Shown here: positions 35,770 to 45,065 of the stretch, in pieces | How positions within the stretch are numbered: position 1 is the stretch's first letter | Layout of the letters: each line of letters opens with the position of its first letter | Source: Flavobacteriaceae bacterium | GTDB lineage: Bacteria > Bacteroidota > Bacteroidia > Flavobacteriales > Weeksellaceae | Assembly: GCA_030529185.1 (NCBI GenBank) | Contig: JAUMXI010000002.1 | Span: 45,330-109,329, forward strand | Length of the DNA stretch: 64,000 bases | Direction: 5' to 3' | Notes under the pieces: model-generated | What the model was told of the DNA's origin: nothing | The model's database searches: none | Seen by the model: the letters and a program-made list of their open reading frames with translations, nothing else | Translations under genes and position numbers: made by a program

Positions 35770-36141
35770 ATGGCAGAACATAACGATTTTGGTAAAGAGG
35801 CAGAAGATTTAGCTGTGGCTTTTCTGGAGAAAAAAGGCTATCAGATTTTGTTGCGGAATTATCGTTATCAAAAAGCAGAAATTGATATTATTGCCAAAGA
35901 AAATCAACAAATCGTTATCGTTGAGGTAAAGGCACGAAGTACAAATGTTTTCTTGGAGCCACAAGAAGCAGTTAATAAAAAGAAAATCAGGCTTTTGGTA
36001 ATGGCAACTCATCAGTTTTTAGAAGAAAATGATATGGATTTTGAAGTTAGATTTGATATTATTTCTATCATTCAGGAGCCTAATCAATCGCCTAAAATTC
36101 AACATATAGAAGACGCTTTTGAGAGTATAAGTGGAATTTAA
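35770..36141 (+). CDS. yraN: YraN family protein (UPF0102, nuclease-like)
   Basis: This 123-aa member of UPF0102 has a fold related to Holliday-junction resolvases and restriction endonucleases. The signature GKEAEDLAVAFLEKKGYQIL near residues 8-27, NYRYQKAEIDIIAKENQ and IVIVEVKARS contain the E-D-ExK nuclease-like motif. The biological role is not established. It begins one base after the ldcA stop, implying translational coupling. Confidence 0.95.
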   Translation: MAEHNDFGKEAEDLAVAFLEKKGYQILLRNYRYQKAEIDIIAKENQQIVIVEVKARSTNVFLEPQEAVNKKKIRLLVMATHQFLEENDMDFEVRFDIISIIQEPNQSPKIQHIEDAFESISGI

Positions 36142-36176
36142 TGCGATAATAAATCGGTTGTTTGCCAATACTTTTT

Positions 36177-36184
36177 TATTTTTG
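36177..36184 (+). promoter_or_regulatory. tsaB promoter -7 element, four bases from the start codon
   Basis: TATTTTTG, then TGGA, then the ATG at 36189. It rules out the earlier start at 36162 and suggests a leaderless mRNA. Confidence 0.5.
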
Positions 36185-36188
36185 TGGA

Positions 36189-36860
36189 ATGAAAATCCTT
36201 CATTTAGAAACTTCTTCGAAGAATTGTTCAGTGGCTATTTCCGATGGCGAGGAGATTTTGTGTCTTTGTGAAAAAGTTTCCCAAGATTACAAACAATCTG
36301 AGAATCTGCATATTTATATAGAATGGGCATTGGAGGGAGCGGAAATTCGCCTTAAAGATTTAGATGCTATTTCGCTCGGTATGGGGCCTGGTTCTTATAC
36401 AGGATTGAGAATTGGAACGGCTTCTGCCAAAGGTTTTTGCTTCGGGTTAAATTTACCATTGATTGCCGTTAATTCTTTGGAAACGATGGTAGAGCCTTTT
36501 TTTGCTAAAGGTTATGACCTTATTATTCCTCTTGTTGATGCCAGAAGAATGGAAGTTTATACGGCTATTTTTGATGGAGTTTCGGGGGAGATGAAAATTC
36601 CTACAGAAGCAAAAATTTTAGATGAAGATTCTTTCCAAGAGTTGAGAGATAAGAAAATTTTATTCGTAGGTGATGGATGCGAAAAGGCGAAAAATATCCT
36701 AAATTTACCTTTGGCTGAATATAATGAAAAAATCTACCCTTCAGCAGGATATTTGATAAAGAGGTCGGTTCGGAAATTTAATAACAAAGAATTTGAAGAT
36801 ATTGCTTATTTTGAACCATTTTACTTGAAAGATTTTCACGGAGTAAAAAATAGGGATTAA
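36189..36860 (+). CDS. tsaB: tRNA threonylcarbamoyladenosine biosynthesis protein TsaB
   Basis: TsaB partners with TsaD and TsaE to place t6A at position 37 of ANN-decoding tRNAs. It belongs to the ASKHA fold. From the ATG at 36189 the protein is 223 aa, beginning MKILHLETSSKNCSVAI. The central AISLGMGPGSYTGLRIGTAS near residue 64 and the following KGFCFGLNLPLIAVNSLETM are diagnostic. It lacks the metal-binding histidines of TsaD, as expected. Confidence 0.95.
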   Translation: MKILHLETSSKNCSVAISDGEEILCLCEKVSQDYKQSENLHIYIEWALEGAEIRLKDLDAISLGMGPGSYTGLRIGTASAKGFCFGLNLPLIAVNSLETMVEPFFAKGYDLIIPLVDARRMEVYTAIFDGVSGEMKIPTEAKILDEDSFQELRDKKILFVGDGCEKAKNILNLPLAEYNEKIYPSAGYLIKRSVRKFNNKEFEDIAYFEPFYLKDFHGVKNRD

Positions 36861-36879
36861 ATTCTTTTTACAATAAAAA

Positions 36880-38103
36880 ATGTATGCCATTATAGACATA
36901 GAGAGCAATGGAGATGGATTTCGGAAAGAGCGAATTATAGAAATTGCTCTTTTTCTCTATGATGGGCATAAAGTGATAGACCAGTTTATTTCACTCATTA
37001 ATCCAGAGGAAAAAATCACACCTTTCGTTCAGCGACTGACGAAAATTACACCTAAAAAAGTGAAAACTGCTCCCAAATTCCACGAAGTAGCTAGAAGAAT
37101 TGTAGAAATCACCCAAGGAGCGACTTTGGTGGGGCATAATGTAGAATTTGATTATAGAATATTGCGACAATCGTTTAAAAAATTAGGTTATGATTTCAGT
37201 ATCAATACGATAGATACGCTTCCTCTGGCAAAAAAACTCATTCCAGACGAAGAAAGTTACTCGCTAGGGAAACTTTGCAAGTCTATCGGAATCCCTCATT
37301 CTGAGGAACATAGAGCAGGAGGCGATGCAAGAGCAACATTAGAACTTTTTAAAGTGCTGATGTCCAAGGATTTAAATAATGAAATTTTGCAATCTCACCA
37401 AGAGGAAGCCTTATCTCAAAAGTATTTTAATAGGATAATGGAACTCACGGAAGACCTCCCTGAAGATAACGGAATTCTTTACTTTCAGGATAAAAAAGGA
37501 AAAATAATCCATTGCAGTTTCGCCGATAATCTTTATAAAAAAGCAAAGAAAATCCTCAACTCAAATCAAAATTTGCATTTAAAATTGCAAAAAAATGTGG
37601 AGCAAATCGCTTACGAATACACTGGTACTAAAATTATTGCCGATCTAATTTTGAATGAAAAGAAGTTGAGAAAACCAATTAAAAATCCTTTTGAAATTGT
37701 TTATTCGCAAAGTTTGGAGGATTTTATTATTACTACAAAAAGAAATGATGATGAGCTTCCGTTTTTTAAATTCAAATATTTCGCTCAGGCAGAACGATTT
37801 TTAGATTTTCTTCAAAATGCAGGAAAATTAAATTCCAAAACACTGAAAAAGGATGTTTCTTTTGCGAAAAGAAATGAACTTTGGGTGGGCAAAGGGAGAG
37901 CTTTGGGAGAAAAATCTTTTTTGGCATTTAGAAAAGGGAAATTAATAGGCTATGGTTTTTATGAGCTTTATCACCAAATTTTATCTTGGGAAAGGATTGA
38001 AAAACTCATGATTCCTATTACTTCTCTCCCTCTTGATATTAAAAACGAGATGCTTATCGCTTTTTTAAAACAAGAGTTTGATATTAAAAAAGTGGAAAAT
38101 TAA
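36880..38103 (+). CDS. DEDDh 3'-5' exonuclease with degenerate GIY-YIG domain
   Basis: The N-terminal part (1 to about 170) is a DnaQ/epsilon-like exonuclease. It has YAIIDIESNGDGFRKERIIE (first acidic pair), LVGHNVEFDYRILRQSFKKL and the HRAGGDARATLELF end with His and Asp. From about 195 a UvrC-like GIY-YIG module follows (NGILYFQDKKGKIIHCSFAD, VEQIAYEYTGTKIIADLILN). In it the GIY-YIG triads read GIL and HCS, so the second nuclease is probably inactive. Exonuclease/UvrC-N fusions are common in Bacteroidota. The stop overlaps the convergent aat gene by four bases. It could act in repair or proofreading. Confidence 0.85.
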   Translation: MYAIIDIESNGDGFRKERIIEIALFLYDGHKVIDQFISLINPEEKITPFVQRLTKITPKKVKTAPKFHEVARRIVEITQGATLVGHNVEFDYRILRQSFKKLGYDFSINTIDTLPLAKKLIPDEESYSLGKLCKSIGIPHSEEHRAGGDARATLELFKVLMSKDLNNEILQSHQEEALSQKYFNRIMELTEDLPEDNGILYFQDKKGKIIHCSFADNLYKKAKKILNSNQNLHLKLQKNVEQIAYEYTGTKIIADLILNEKKLRKPIKNPFEIVYSQSLEDFIITTKRNDDELPFFKFKYFAQAERFLDFLQNAGKLNSKTLKKDVSFAKRNELWVGKGRALGEKSFLAFRKGKLIGYGFYELYHQILSWERIEKLMIPITSLPLDIKNEMLIAFLKQEFDIKKVEN

Positions 38104-38741
38104 TCATTTTTTAGTATTTCCAAAAATTCCATTTTGGGGATTTCTCTTGCTCCTAAACTTTCCAGATGTTCAGAATAAACTTGACAATCAATCACTTTAT
38201 ATTTATCTTGATTTTCTAAAACAAATTGAAGAAACCCTGCCTTACTGGCATTGCTCACTTTGCTGAACATACTTTCGCCACAGAAAACATCGCTCAATTC
38301 AACGCCATAAAAACCTCCCACCAATTCATTTTCTTGCCAAACTTCTATGCTCGTTGCCTTCCCTTGATGATGAAGTTCAGTGTAAGCGGAAATCATATTT
38401 TCGGAAATCCAAGTGCCGTCTTGATTTTTTCTTTTAATCTCACCGCAACACCTCATCACTTCCTCAAAACGCTGATTTTTAGTGAATGAAAACTTTTTCC
38501 GTTGCAAAATTTTCTGCATAGATTTAGAAATCTTCACCTCTTTCGGAAATAAAACAAAGCGAGGGGAGGGGCACCACCAAAGAATTTCTTCACTTTCATT
38601 AAACCAAGGAAAAATTCCCAAAGAATAGGCCAACCAAAGTCGCTTAGGAGATAAATCACCACCTATGGCGATAATATCATTTTCGGGGTGATATAAAAAT
38701 GGATTAGGAAACCAAATTTCCTTTTCGTCTAAAGCATACAT
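38100..38741 (-). CDS. aat: Leucyl/phenylalanyl-tRNA--protein transferase
   Basis: Aat adds Leu or Phe from tRNA to proteins with N-terminal Arg or Lys, marking them for the N-degron/Clp pathway. It is 213 aa with a diagnostic N-terminus: WFPNPFLYHPENDIIAIGGD, LAYSLGIFPWFNESEEILWW and PSPRFVLFP. The C-terminal GGFYGVELSDVFCGESMFS is also conserved. A ClpC gene, not ClpA, lies 1 kb away. Its stop overlaps the convergent exonuclease gene within TTAA. Confidence 0.96.
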   Translation of the reverse strand: MYALDEKEIWFPNPFLYHPENDIIAIGGDLSPKRLWLAYSLGIFPWFNESEEILWWCPSPRFVLFPKEVKISKSMQKILQRKKFSFTKNQRFEEVMRCCGEIKRKNQDGTWISENMISAYTELHHQGKATSIEVWQENELVGGFYGVELSDVFCGESMFSKVSNASKAGFLQFVLENQDKYKVIDCQVYSEHLESLGAREIPKMEFLEILKND

Positions 38742-38784
38742 ACATAAGAAAAAATCCTACTAAAAGCAGGATTGATTTTTAAGA

Positions 38785-39156
38785 TTAAAAAGGTAAATCA
38801 TCATCTTCTTCATCAGCGAAAGGATTTTCATTGCTTACGGCTTGTGTATCGGAAGATGCTTGTGTAGGCTCAAAGGAAGAGTCCGTGATTTTTTCCAATC
38901 TCCACCCTGTGATAGAGTTAAAATATTTTACTTCACCTTGTGGATTCGTCCATTCTCTTCCTCTAATATTAATCCCTACTTTTATTTGGTCGCCTTCTGA
39001 AAGGTTGTCCAAAAGCATAATTTTTTCAGATAAAAATTCTATACTGATAGGTTGAGGATATTGTTCTTGAGTCAAAAGAATTAATTCTCTTTTTTGAAAT
39101 CCACTTGCAAAAGTTTGAGTATCAAATATTTTCTTAACGGTTCCTTGTAATTCCAT
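38785..39156 (-). CDS. DUF3127 protein (OB-fold, SSB-like)
   Basis: This 123-aa protein is typical of Bacteroidota DUF3127. It begins MELQGTVKKIFDTQTFASGF, continues with KRELILLTQEQYPQPISIEF and GDQIKVGINIRGREWTNPQG, and ends in an acidic tail (FADEEDDDLPF). That tail resembles the C-terminal peptide of single-strand DNA-binding proteins. Nucleic-acid binding is inferred. A longer open frame extends to 39291, but its N-terminus is hydrophobic low-complexity sequence and the family starts at MELQG. Confidence 0.88.
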   Translation of the reverse strand: MELQGTVKKIFDTQTFASGFQKRELILLTQEQYPQPISIEFLSEKIMLLDNLSEGDQIKVGINIRGREWTNPQGEVKYFNSITGWRLEKITDSSFEPTQASSDTQAVSNENPFADEEDDDLPF

Positions 39157-39230
39157 AAGTGCTAAAAATTTTAAAGGGTAAAAGTAAGAAACTCTTTTGA
39201 AAATAAAAAATAAAAAAAGTATAAATTCTT

Positions 39231-39262
39231 TTTGTAAGATTGAAATTAAGTTCTTATATTTG
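39231..39262 (+). promoter_or_regulatory. tRNA cluster promoter
   Basis: TTTG (39231-39234), 20 bases, TATATTTG (39255-39262). A near-ideal Bacteroidota promoter 31 bases before the first tRNA. Confidence 0.8.
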
Positions 39263-39293
39263 CACCCATAATTGAGAAGTTGATGTTTCAATA

Positions 39294-39375
39294 GCGGATG
39301 TGGTGTAATTGGTAGCCACGCCAGACTTAGGATCTGGTGCCGAGAGGCGTGGGGGTTCGAGTCCCTTCATCCGCA
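39294..39375 (+). tRNA. tRNA-Leu (anticodon TAG)
   Basis: The acceptor stem GCGGATG pairs with CATCCGC. The anticodon stem is CCAGA/TCTGG around the loop CTTAGGA. The long variable arm is typical of leucine tRNA, and the T arm is GGGGGTTCGAGTCCC-like. CCA is not encoded. Confidence 0.95.
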
Positions 39376-39381
39376 CAATAT

Positions 39382-39457
39382 GCGAAAATAGCTCAGTTGG
39401 TAGAGCACAACCTTGCCAAGGTTGGGGTCGCGGGTTCGAATCCCGTTTTTCGCTCCA
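39382..39457 (+). tRNA. tRNA-Gly (anticodon GCC)
   Basis: The acceptor GCGAAAA pairs with TTTTCGC. The anticodon stem CAACC/GGTTG surrounds TTGCCAA, and the T arm is CGGGTTCGAATCCCG. Unlike its neighbours, the CCA end is encoded (39455-39457). Confidence 0.96.
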
Positions 39458-39464
39458 CTCCGAT

Positions 39465-39548
39465 GCCCTGGTGGTGGAACTGGTAGACACGCAGGACTTA
39501 AAATCCTGTGCTCGCAAGAGCGTACGGGTTCAAGTCCCGTCTGGGGTA
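39465..39548 (+). tRNA. tRNA-Leu (anticodon TAA)
   Basis: The anticodon stem CAGGA/TCCTG surrounds CTTAAAA. There is a long variable arm (GCTCGCAAGAGC) and a T arm CGGGTTCAAGTCCCG. The acceptor GCCCTGG pairs with CTGGGGT through several G-U pairs. CCA is not encoded. Confidence 0.93.
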
Positions 39549-39552
39549 CAAT

Positions 39553-39596
39553 AAAGCCTTGATAATCATAAGTATTGTCAAGGCTTTTTATTTTTA
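39553..39596 (+). terminator. Terminator after the tRNA cluster
   Basis: AAAGCCTTGA pairs with TCAAGGCTTT across a short AT loop, followed by a T-rich run. Confidence 0.85.
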
Positions 39597-39689
39597 TGAC
39601 ATAAAGGCAAAAATAAATTTTTGGTAAAAAATTTGTTATATATCCCATAATAATTATTAATTTAGTCGTAAAATTGAGAAACAAAAATT

Positions 39690-42185
39690 ATGGAAAATAA
39701 ATTTTCAGAAGGAATGGAACGGGTGTTTTTACAAGGAAAAGTAGAAGCAAAGAGGTTGCAAAGTGATTTTCTGAATACGGAACATTTTTTATTGGGGATT
39801 ATCGGAACAAAAAACTCTGCGAGAGATATTTTGGAATCTCTAAAAGTTGATTTGATTCAAGTCCGAAGAAAAATAGAAAATATGAGCGTAAGGAACATTT
39901 TCTCTGTTCAGTCAGAGGTAAATATTCCTTTAACTAAAATGGCAGAATACGCCCTAAAAAGAGCCAATTTGGAGAGCAGACAATATCAAAGCAACGAGAT
40001 TAATACCATTCATCTACTTTTAGGGATTTTGTATAAAATAGATGACCCTACTACGCATATTTTAGAGGCTTATGATGTGGATTATGAGAGCGTTGTCGCT
40101 GAATACAGAGCCATTTTGAGAAGCAGTGGTCAACCTCCAAAGGCACATTTTGAAGATGATGAAGGAGAGGAAAGACCATATTATCAAGAGAGAAAATCAG
40201 CAGGGAGTATTTCATCAAAGAAAAGTCAAACACCAACGCTGGACAATTTCGGAAGAGACCTTACAGCGATGGCTAAAGAGGGGAAATTAGACCCTGTTAT
40301 CGGGCGTGATAGTGAGATAGAAAGAGTTTCGCAAATTCTGAGCCGAAGAAAGAAAAATAATCCGCTTCTTATCGGCGAACCAGGCGTTGGGAAATCGGCA
40401 ATTGCGGAGGGATTGGCATTGAGAATTCACCAAAAGAAAGTTTCAAGGGTTCTTTACAATAAGAGAATCATCACATTAGATTTGGCAAGTTTGGTGGCAG
40501 GAACGAAATATCGCGGGCAGTTTGAAGAGCGAATGAAAGCCATAATGACCGAACTTGAAAAAAATCAAGATGTTATTTTATTTATTGATGAATTGCACAC
40601 CATCGTGGGAGCTGGGGCATCTTCGGGAGCGTTGGACGCTTCTAATATGTTCAAACCTGCATTGGCAAGGGGTGAAATTCAGTGCATTGGGGCAACTACA
40701 TTAGATGAATACCGCCAGCATATAGAGAAAGATGGAGCTTTGGAAAGGCGTTTCCAAAAGGTAATGGTAGAGCCGACTTCTGTCGAGGAAACCATTCAAA
40801 TTCTTCATCAAGTGAAAGACAAATACGAAGAGCATCACAATGTAATTTATACCGATGAGGCAATAAAAGCCTGTGTTCATCTCACTACGCGATACATTAC
40901 CGATAGGTTTTTGCCCGACAAAGCCCTTGACGCAATGGACGAGGCAGGGTCGCGGGTTTATCTTAAAAATATGAATGTGCCATCGGAAATTGTCGCTTAT
41001 GAAGAACAAATTGAGGAAGTGAAGAGGAAAAAAGCGTCAGCCGTTAAGTCCCAAAATTATATTGAAGCAAAGAAAATGAAAGATGAAGAGGAAAGGCTTT
41101 TGATTGAATTGAACTTAGCACAGGAGTCTTGGGATAAAGCCGTAAAGGAAAGAAAACAAGAGGTTTCGGAAGAAAATGTAGCCGAAGTGGTATCAATGAT
41201 GAGTGGTGTGCCTGTGACCAAAGTCGGTAAAAACGAATTGGATAAATTGGCAAAGATGGAGCAAGTCGTGAATGCCAAAGTTATCGGTCAGGAAGACGCC
41301 GTAAAAAAAGTGGTAAAAGCCATTCAGCGAAATAGAGCAGGGTTGAAAGACCCTAATCGCCCTATCGGAACATTTATTTTCTTGGGAAGCACAGGCGTTG
41401 GGAAAACCGAACTGGCAAAAGTAATGGCACGAGAGCTTTTTGACTCCGATGATGCCCTTATCCGTATAGATATGAGCGAATATATGGAGAAATTCGCCGT
41501 ATCGCGTTTGGTGGGAGCGCCTCCAGGCTATGTAGGTTATGAAGAGGGAGGACAACTCACCGAGGCAGTGCGAAGAAAGCCTTATGCTGTGGTGCTTTTA
41601 GATGAAATTGAGAAAGCTCACCCTGATGTTTTCAACATTTTGCTTCAACTTTTAGATGAAGGGCATATTACCGATAGTTTGGGCAGAAAGGTGGATTTCC
41701 GAAATACGATTATCATTCTCACTTCCAACATCGGAACGAGGGATTTAAAGGACTTCGGCGAGGGCGTAGGTTTTGGCACTTCGGCAAGAAAATCCTCCTC
41801 TGATGCCAGAGCGAGAAGCACGATAGAAAGTGCTTTGAAGAAGGCTTTTGCCCCAGAGTTTCTTAACAGAATAGATGATATTATTTTCTTCAATGCTTTG
41901 GAGAAAGAGAATATTCACAAAATCATTGACATTGAGTTGAGCAAACTTTATGAGCGTTTGGAGAAGTTGAATTACAAAGTTCAGCTTTCCGATGAAGCAA
42001 AAGGTTTCATTGTGGAAAAAGGTTGGGATAAGGATTTCGGAGCAAGACCACTGAAAAGGGCTATCCAAAAATATATTGAAGACCTTTTAGCCGAAATGCT
42101 CGTGAATAAAGAACTCAACGAAGGCGATAGTATCACCCTTGATTTAAACGAAGAGAAAACAGGGCTGGTAGGAAAAAAAGATTAA
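39690..42185 (+). CDS. clpC: ATP-dependent Clp protease ATP-binding subunit ClpC
   Basis: ClpC is a hexameric double-AAA unfoldase feeding ClpP. It has 831 aa. The N-domain begins [20 protein letters not shown] and carries [12 protein letters not shown]. The first AAA has [18 protein letters not shown] near residue 228. The middle domain has a UVR-like segment ([20 protein letters not shown]). The second AAA has [20 protein letters not shown] near 563, and the C-terminal D2-small domain ends with [20 protein letters not shown]. The middle UVR motif supports ClpC rather than ClpA or ClpB. It may receive Aat-tagged substrates; that link is inference. Confidence 0.96.
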   Translation: MENKFSEGMERVFLQGKVEAKRLQSDFLNTEHFLLGIIGTKNSARDILESLKVDLIQVRRKIENMSVRNIFSVQSEVNIPLTKMAEYALKRANLESRQYQSNEINTIHLLLGILYKIDDPTTHILEAYDVDYESVVAEYRAILRSSGQPPKAHFEDDEGEERPYYQERKSAGSISSKKSQTPTLDNFGRDLTAMAKEGKLDPVIGRDSEIERVSQILSRRKKNNPLLIGEPGVGKSAIAEGLALRIHQKKVSRVLYNKRIITLDLASLVAGTKYRGQFEERMKAIMTELEKNQDVILFIDELHTIVGAGASSGALDASNMFKPALARGEIQCIGATTLDEYRQHIEKDGALERRFQKVMVEPTSVEETIQILHQVKDKYEEHHNVIYTDEAIKACVHLTTRYITDRFLPDKALDAMDEAGSRVYLKNMNVPSEIVAYEEQIEEVKRKKASAVKSQNYIEAKKMKDEEERLLIELNLAQESWDKAVKERKQEVSEENVAEVVSMMSGVPVTKVGKNELDKLAKMEQVVNAKVIGQEDAVKKVVKAIQRNRAGLKDPNRPIGTFIFLGSTGVGKTELAKVMARELFDSDDALIRIDMSEYMEKFAVSRLVGAPPGYVGYEEGGQLTEAVRRKPYAVVLLDEIEKAHPDVFNILLQLLDEGHITDSLGRKVDFRNTIIILTSNIGTRDLKDFGEGVGFGTSARKSSSDARARSTIESALKKAFAPEFLNRIDDIIFFNALEKENIHKIIDIELSKLYERLEKLNYKVQLSDEAKGFIVEKGWDKDFGARPLKRAIQKYIEDLLAEMLVNKELNEGDSITLDLNEEKTGLVGKKD

Positions 42186-42295
42186 AATTATTATAACTAA
42201 AAGGTGTTAGGGTTTAAAAGTCTAATTTTTAATGAAAAACCTAAAATTTCATCTTGGAGGTCTAATGGAATACATTTCGGGTCTAATGAAAATAG

Positions 42296-42330
42296 AAAAG
42301 CCTTACCTTTTTGGTGGGGCTTTTTGTTTT
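42296..42330 (+). terminator. clpC terminator
   Basis: AAAAGCCTTACC (42296-42307) pairs with GGTGGGGCTTTT (42313-42324, with G-U pairs) and is followed by Ts. Confidence 0.75.
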
Positions 42331-42345
42331 AGTCAAAAAAAGATT

Positions 42346-42353
42346 TATCTTTG
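42346..42353 (+). promoter_or_regulatory. gdhA promoter -7 element
   Basis: TATCTTTG, 30 bases before the gdhA ATG. Confidence 0.6.
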
Positions 42354-42383
42354 TAGGGTAAAGTTAATTTTAACTAAATTATT

Positions 42384-43742
42384 ATGGAACAATACAATGT
42401 AGAGCAAGAAATTAAGAAATTTGTTGCTGAGGTTGAAGCAAAAAACCCAAACGAGACAGAATTTATTCAAGCAGTAAAAGAAGTAGCCGCTACGGTAATT
42501 CCTTTTATTGGAGCTAACAAACAATACCAAGGAAAGAAACTTTTGGAGAGAATGGTAGAGCCAGAGAGAACTATTATTTTCCGTGTGTCTTGGGTTGATG
42601 ACAAGGGAGAAATCCAAGTCAATAGAGGATACAGGGTGCAAATGAACTCTGCTATCGGACCTTACAAAGGGGGTATCCGTTTTCACCCTTCGGTAAATTT
42701 GAGCATCTTGAAGTTCTTGGCTTTTGAGCAAACTTTCAAAAACTCGCTTACTACGCTTCCTATGGGTGGTGGTAAAGGTGGTTCGGATTTTGACCCAAGT
42801 GGTAAATCAGACAACGAGATTATGCGTTTTTGTCAGTCTTTTATGACGGAACTAACCAGACACATTGGTGCTGATACCGATGTTCCTGCTGGGGATATTG
42901 GCGTAGGAGCAAGAGAAGTTGGCTATATGTATGGGCAATATAAGAGATTGAGAAACGAATTCACGGGAGTGCTTACTGGTAAAGGACTTTCTTACGGTGG
43001 TTCTTTGATTAGACCAGAGGCGACAGGTTTCGGTGTGGTATATTTCGCAGAAGAAATGCTGAAAACCAAAGGTGAAAGCATCAAAGGAAAAATCGTGACG
43101 GTTTCAGGTTTCGGAAATGTGGCTTGGGGAGTAGTGAAAAAAGTAAACGAATTAGGTGGAAAAGTAGTGACTATCTCTGGACCTGATGGATATGTTTATG
43201 ACGCTGACGGAATTTCTGGGGATAAAATTGATTTCTTATTAGAGTTAAGAGCTTCTGGAAACAACAGAGCAGAAGACTATGTTAAAAAATATCCATCTGC
43301 GGTATTCCACGCTGGGAAAAGACCTTGGGAAGTGAAATGCGATGTGGCTATCCCTGCTGCTACTCAAAACGAATTGAATTTAGATGATGCTAAAAACTTG
43401 GTAGCTAATGGTTGCCAGTGCGTGACAGAAGCAGCGAATATGCCTTGCACATTAGAAGCAATGGAGTTATTCTTAGCAAATAAATTATTATTCTCACCTG
43501 GGAAAGCATCTAACGCAGGTGGTGTAGCCACTTCTGGATTGGAAATGACGCAAAATTCTATCCGTTTGAATTGGTCTGCGGAAGAAGTAGATGAGAAATT
43601 ACAAAGCATTATGAGAGGTATCCACGAAGCGTGTAGAACTCACGGAAAAGAAGCTGATGGATTTGTAAATTATGTAAAAGGTGCAAACATCGCAGGTTTC
43701 GTAAAAGTAGCTGATGCGATGATAGCACAAGGCGTAGTTTAA
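42384..43742 (+). CDS. gdhA: Glutamate dehydrogenase (NADP-type)
   Basis: This enzyme makes glutamate from 2-oxoglutarate and ammonia. At 452 aa it is of the hexameric 450-residue class, which is usually NADP-specific. The substrate site shows IGPYKGGIRFHPSVNLSI, and PMGGGKGGSDFDPSGKSDNE near 123-142 holds the catalytic lysine. DVPAGDIGVGAREVGYMYGQ follows. The Rossmann domain has TVSGFGNVAWG. The C-terminal NAGGVATSGLEMTQNS is conserved. Monocistronic, with its own promoter and a strong terminator. Confidence 0.97.
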   Translation: MEQYNVEQEIKKFVAEVEAKNPNETEFIQAVKEVAATVIPFIGANKQYQGKKLLERMVEPERTIIFRVSWVDDKGEIQVNRGYRVQMNSAIGPYKGGIRFHPSVNLSILKFLAFEQTFKNSLTTLPMGGGKGGSDFDPSGKSDNEIMRFCQSFMTELTRHIGADTDVPAGDIGVGAREVGYMYGQYKRLRNEFTGVLTGKGLSYGGSLIRPEATGFGVVYFAEEMLKTKGESIKGKIVTVSGFGNVAWGVVKKVNELGGKVVTISGPDGYVYDADGISGDKIDFLLELRASGNNRAEDYVKKYPSAVFHAGKRPWEVKCDVAIPAATQNELNLDDAKNLVANGCQCVTEAANMPCTLEAMELFLANKLLFSPGKASNAGGVATSGLEMTQNSIRLNWSAEEVDEKLQSIMRGIHEACRTHGKEADGFVNYVKGANIAGFVKVADAMIAQGVV

Positions 43743-43773
43743 ATTCTTGAAATTTTCATATGATTTTTTTTAC

Positions 43774-43808
43774 AAAAATGCTTCCCAAAAATTTGGGAAG
43801 CATTTTTA
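43774..43808. terminator. Bidirectional terminator between gdhA and the TPR gene
   Basis: AAAATGCTTCCCAAA pairs perfectly with TTTGGGAAGCATTTT between convergent genes. Confidence 0.9.
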
Positions 43809-45065
43809 TTTACTATGCCTTGTTTGTTTTATTTCCTCGATTTTTTGCTCAAACTCTGCTGATTTTTCGGGGTATTTTTCTTGCAAAATTTTATAAGCAT
43901 TGATGGCTTTGGTATAGAGTTTTTGCTCTACATAAAGCTGAGCCAAAGTTTCCGTCATTAGATGAGAAATATCATCGCTTTTTTCTTTGACTACAAAATC
44001 CACATTATCTTTTATCGGAGATATTTTTGGATTATTTTCTATAAATTTATCAATAATCGCCGCTTTTTTCTCTTGCTCTGAAATTTGAGGCGTTCTATCT
44101 ATTTTTAGCCAATTTTGCCAAGTATTGATAAATGCCGAAACATTGCTTGATGCTTCCTCTTTTGGAGGAGCGAACTCCGTTTTAACTTCTGATGCGAGTT
44201 CTGTCGGTTTAATATTTTCTTCGGTTTCAATTAACTCTTTATCAAATTGATGTTGAGCAGGTTCTAAATTTTCTTTTTTAGGCGAAGAAAAAGGTTGGTC
44301 AAATTGCATAGGTTTCCAGTCGTAGTTTTCTACTTCCTTAGATTCTTTTTCTTCAACATCTTGATGGATAGGGTTTTCGTGGGATGATTTTTCTTCAGTT
44401 GAATTAAGTTTTTCCTCTTGTTCCTCTTCAAATAGGTTTTCTACTTCTTCAGTTTTATTTAAATGTTTGGTATAGAAGTCCATAATACTGGTAGTATATA
44501 CGGGCTTTGGTCTTTCTGCTGGAGGTTTTGGAGGGATAATTTCTTTTTTGGGTTGCTCTGTTTGTGGTTGATTTCTAATATAAAAATCAATCCCTGTGAG
44601 AGCCTGTTTTTCCTCCTCCGATGAAGAAATATTTTCTACCGACTCTGTTTCTATAACTTCTGAAATAGCAATATCCTCTTCATTATGAATTGTAATATTC
44701 TCATTTTCATCTACTTCGGAAAGTTTTTCTGATGAAATGATTGTCTCTTCCTCTTGAATATCAATATTTTCACTTTCTTTATTAATAGGCTCTATTTTAG
44801 GGGAAAACGGCTTTTCATCTCGAATAAACTGCTCTTTTTTTACATTAATTAAATGATACAAAATCCTTTTATCCGTAGTGTAAGCTGCAGTTTTGGTAAG
44901 TTCTTTCTGAAAATTTTCGTTTTCATATTGATGAGTTCCCAAAAGATAAATCGCCCTCAAACTTTGCATATAAGGGTATTTCTCTATCTCGGAGGCTAAT
45001 AGTTTTAAATCTTCCCTGCGAAGAGCTTCCGTATTTTTTACAATGTCTAAAATTCTTGTATTCAT
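43806..45065 (-). CDS. Acidic TPR-containing protein of unknown function
   Basis: The protein is about 419 aa from the ATG at 45065, which overlaps the lptE stop (TAATG). The N-terminal 100 residues are helical (ILDIVKNTEALRREDLKLLA, KYPYMQSLRAIYLLGTHQYE). The middle (about 100-330) is a low-complexity acidic stretch rich in Glu, with proline-lysine patches (PPKPPAERPKPVY). The C-terminal part carries a TPR-like pair (LAQLYVEQKLYTKAINAYKI). No signal peptide is seen. It is the last gene of the miaB-activator-lptE unit and may assist envelope or chaperone functions; this is only inference. Confidence 0.75.
   Translation of the reverse strand: MNTRILDIVKNTEALRREDLKLLASEIEKYPYMQSLRAIYLLGTHQYENENFQKELTKTAAYTTDKRILYHLINVKKEQFIRDEKPFSPKIEPINKESENIDIQEEETIISSEKLSEVDENENITIHNEEDIAISEVIETESVENISSSEEEKQALTGIDFYIRNQPQTEQPKKEIIPPKPPAERPKPVYTTSIMDFYTKHLNKTEEVENLFEEEQEEKLNSTEEKSSHENPIHQDVEEKESKEVENYDWKPMQFDQPFSSPKKENLEPAQHQFDKELIETEENIKPTELASEVKTEFAPPKEEASSNVSAFINTWQNWLKIDRTPQISEQEKKAAIIDKFIENNPKISPIKDNVDFVVKEKSDDISHLMTETLAQLYVEQKLYTKAINAYKILQEKYPEKSAEFEQKIEEIKQTRHSK

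Noticed and set aside
39157..39291. Upstream extension of the DUF3127 gene
   Set aside because: The extension is hydrophobic, low-complexity and overlaps the tRNA promoter; the family starts at MELQG.
39254..39684. Open frames on both strands over the tRNA cluster
   Set aside because: They are read through three clear tRNA genes and their terminator. No promoter or family match supports a protein.
41193..41555. Minus-strand frames within clpC
   Set aside because: Shadows of the conserved clpC coding sequence.
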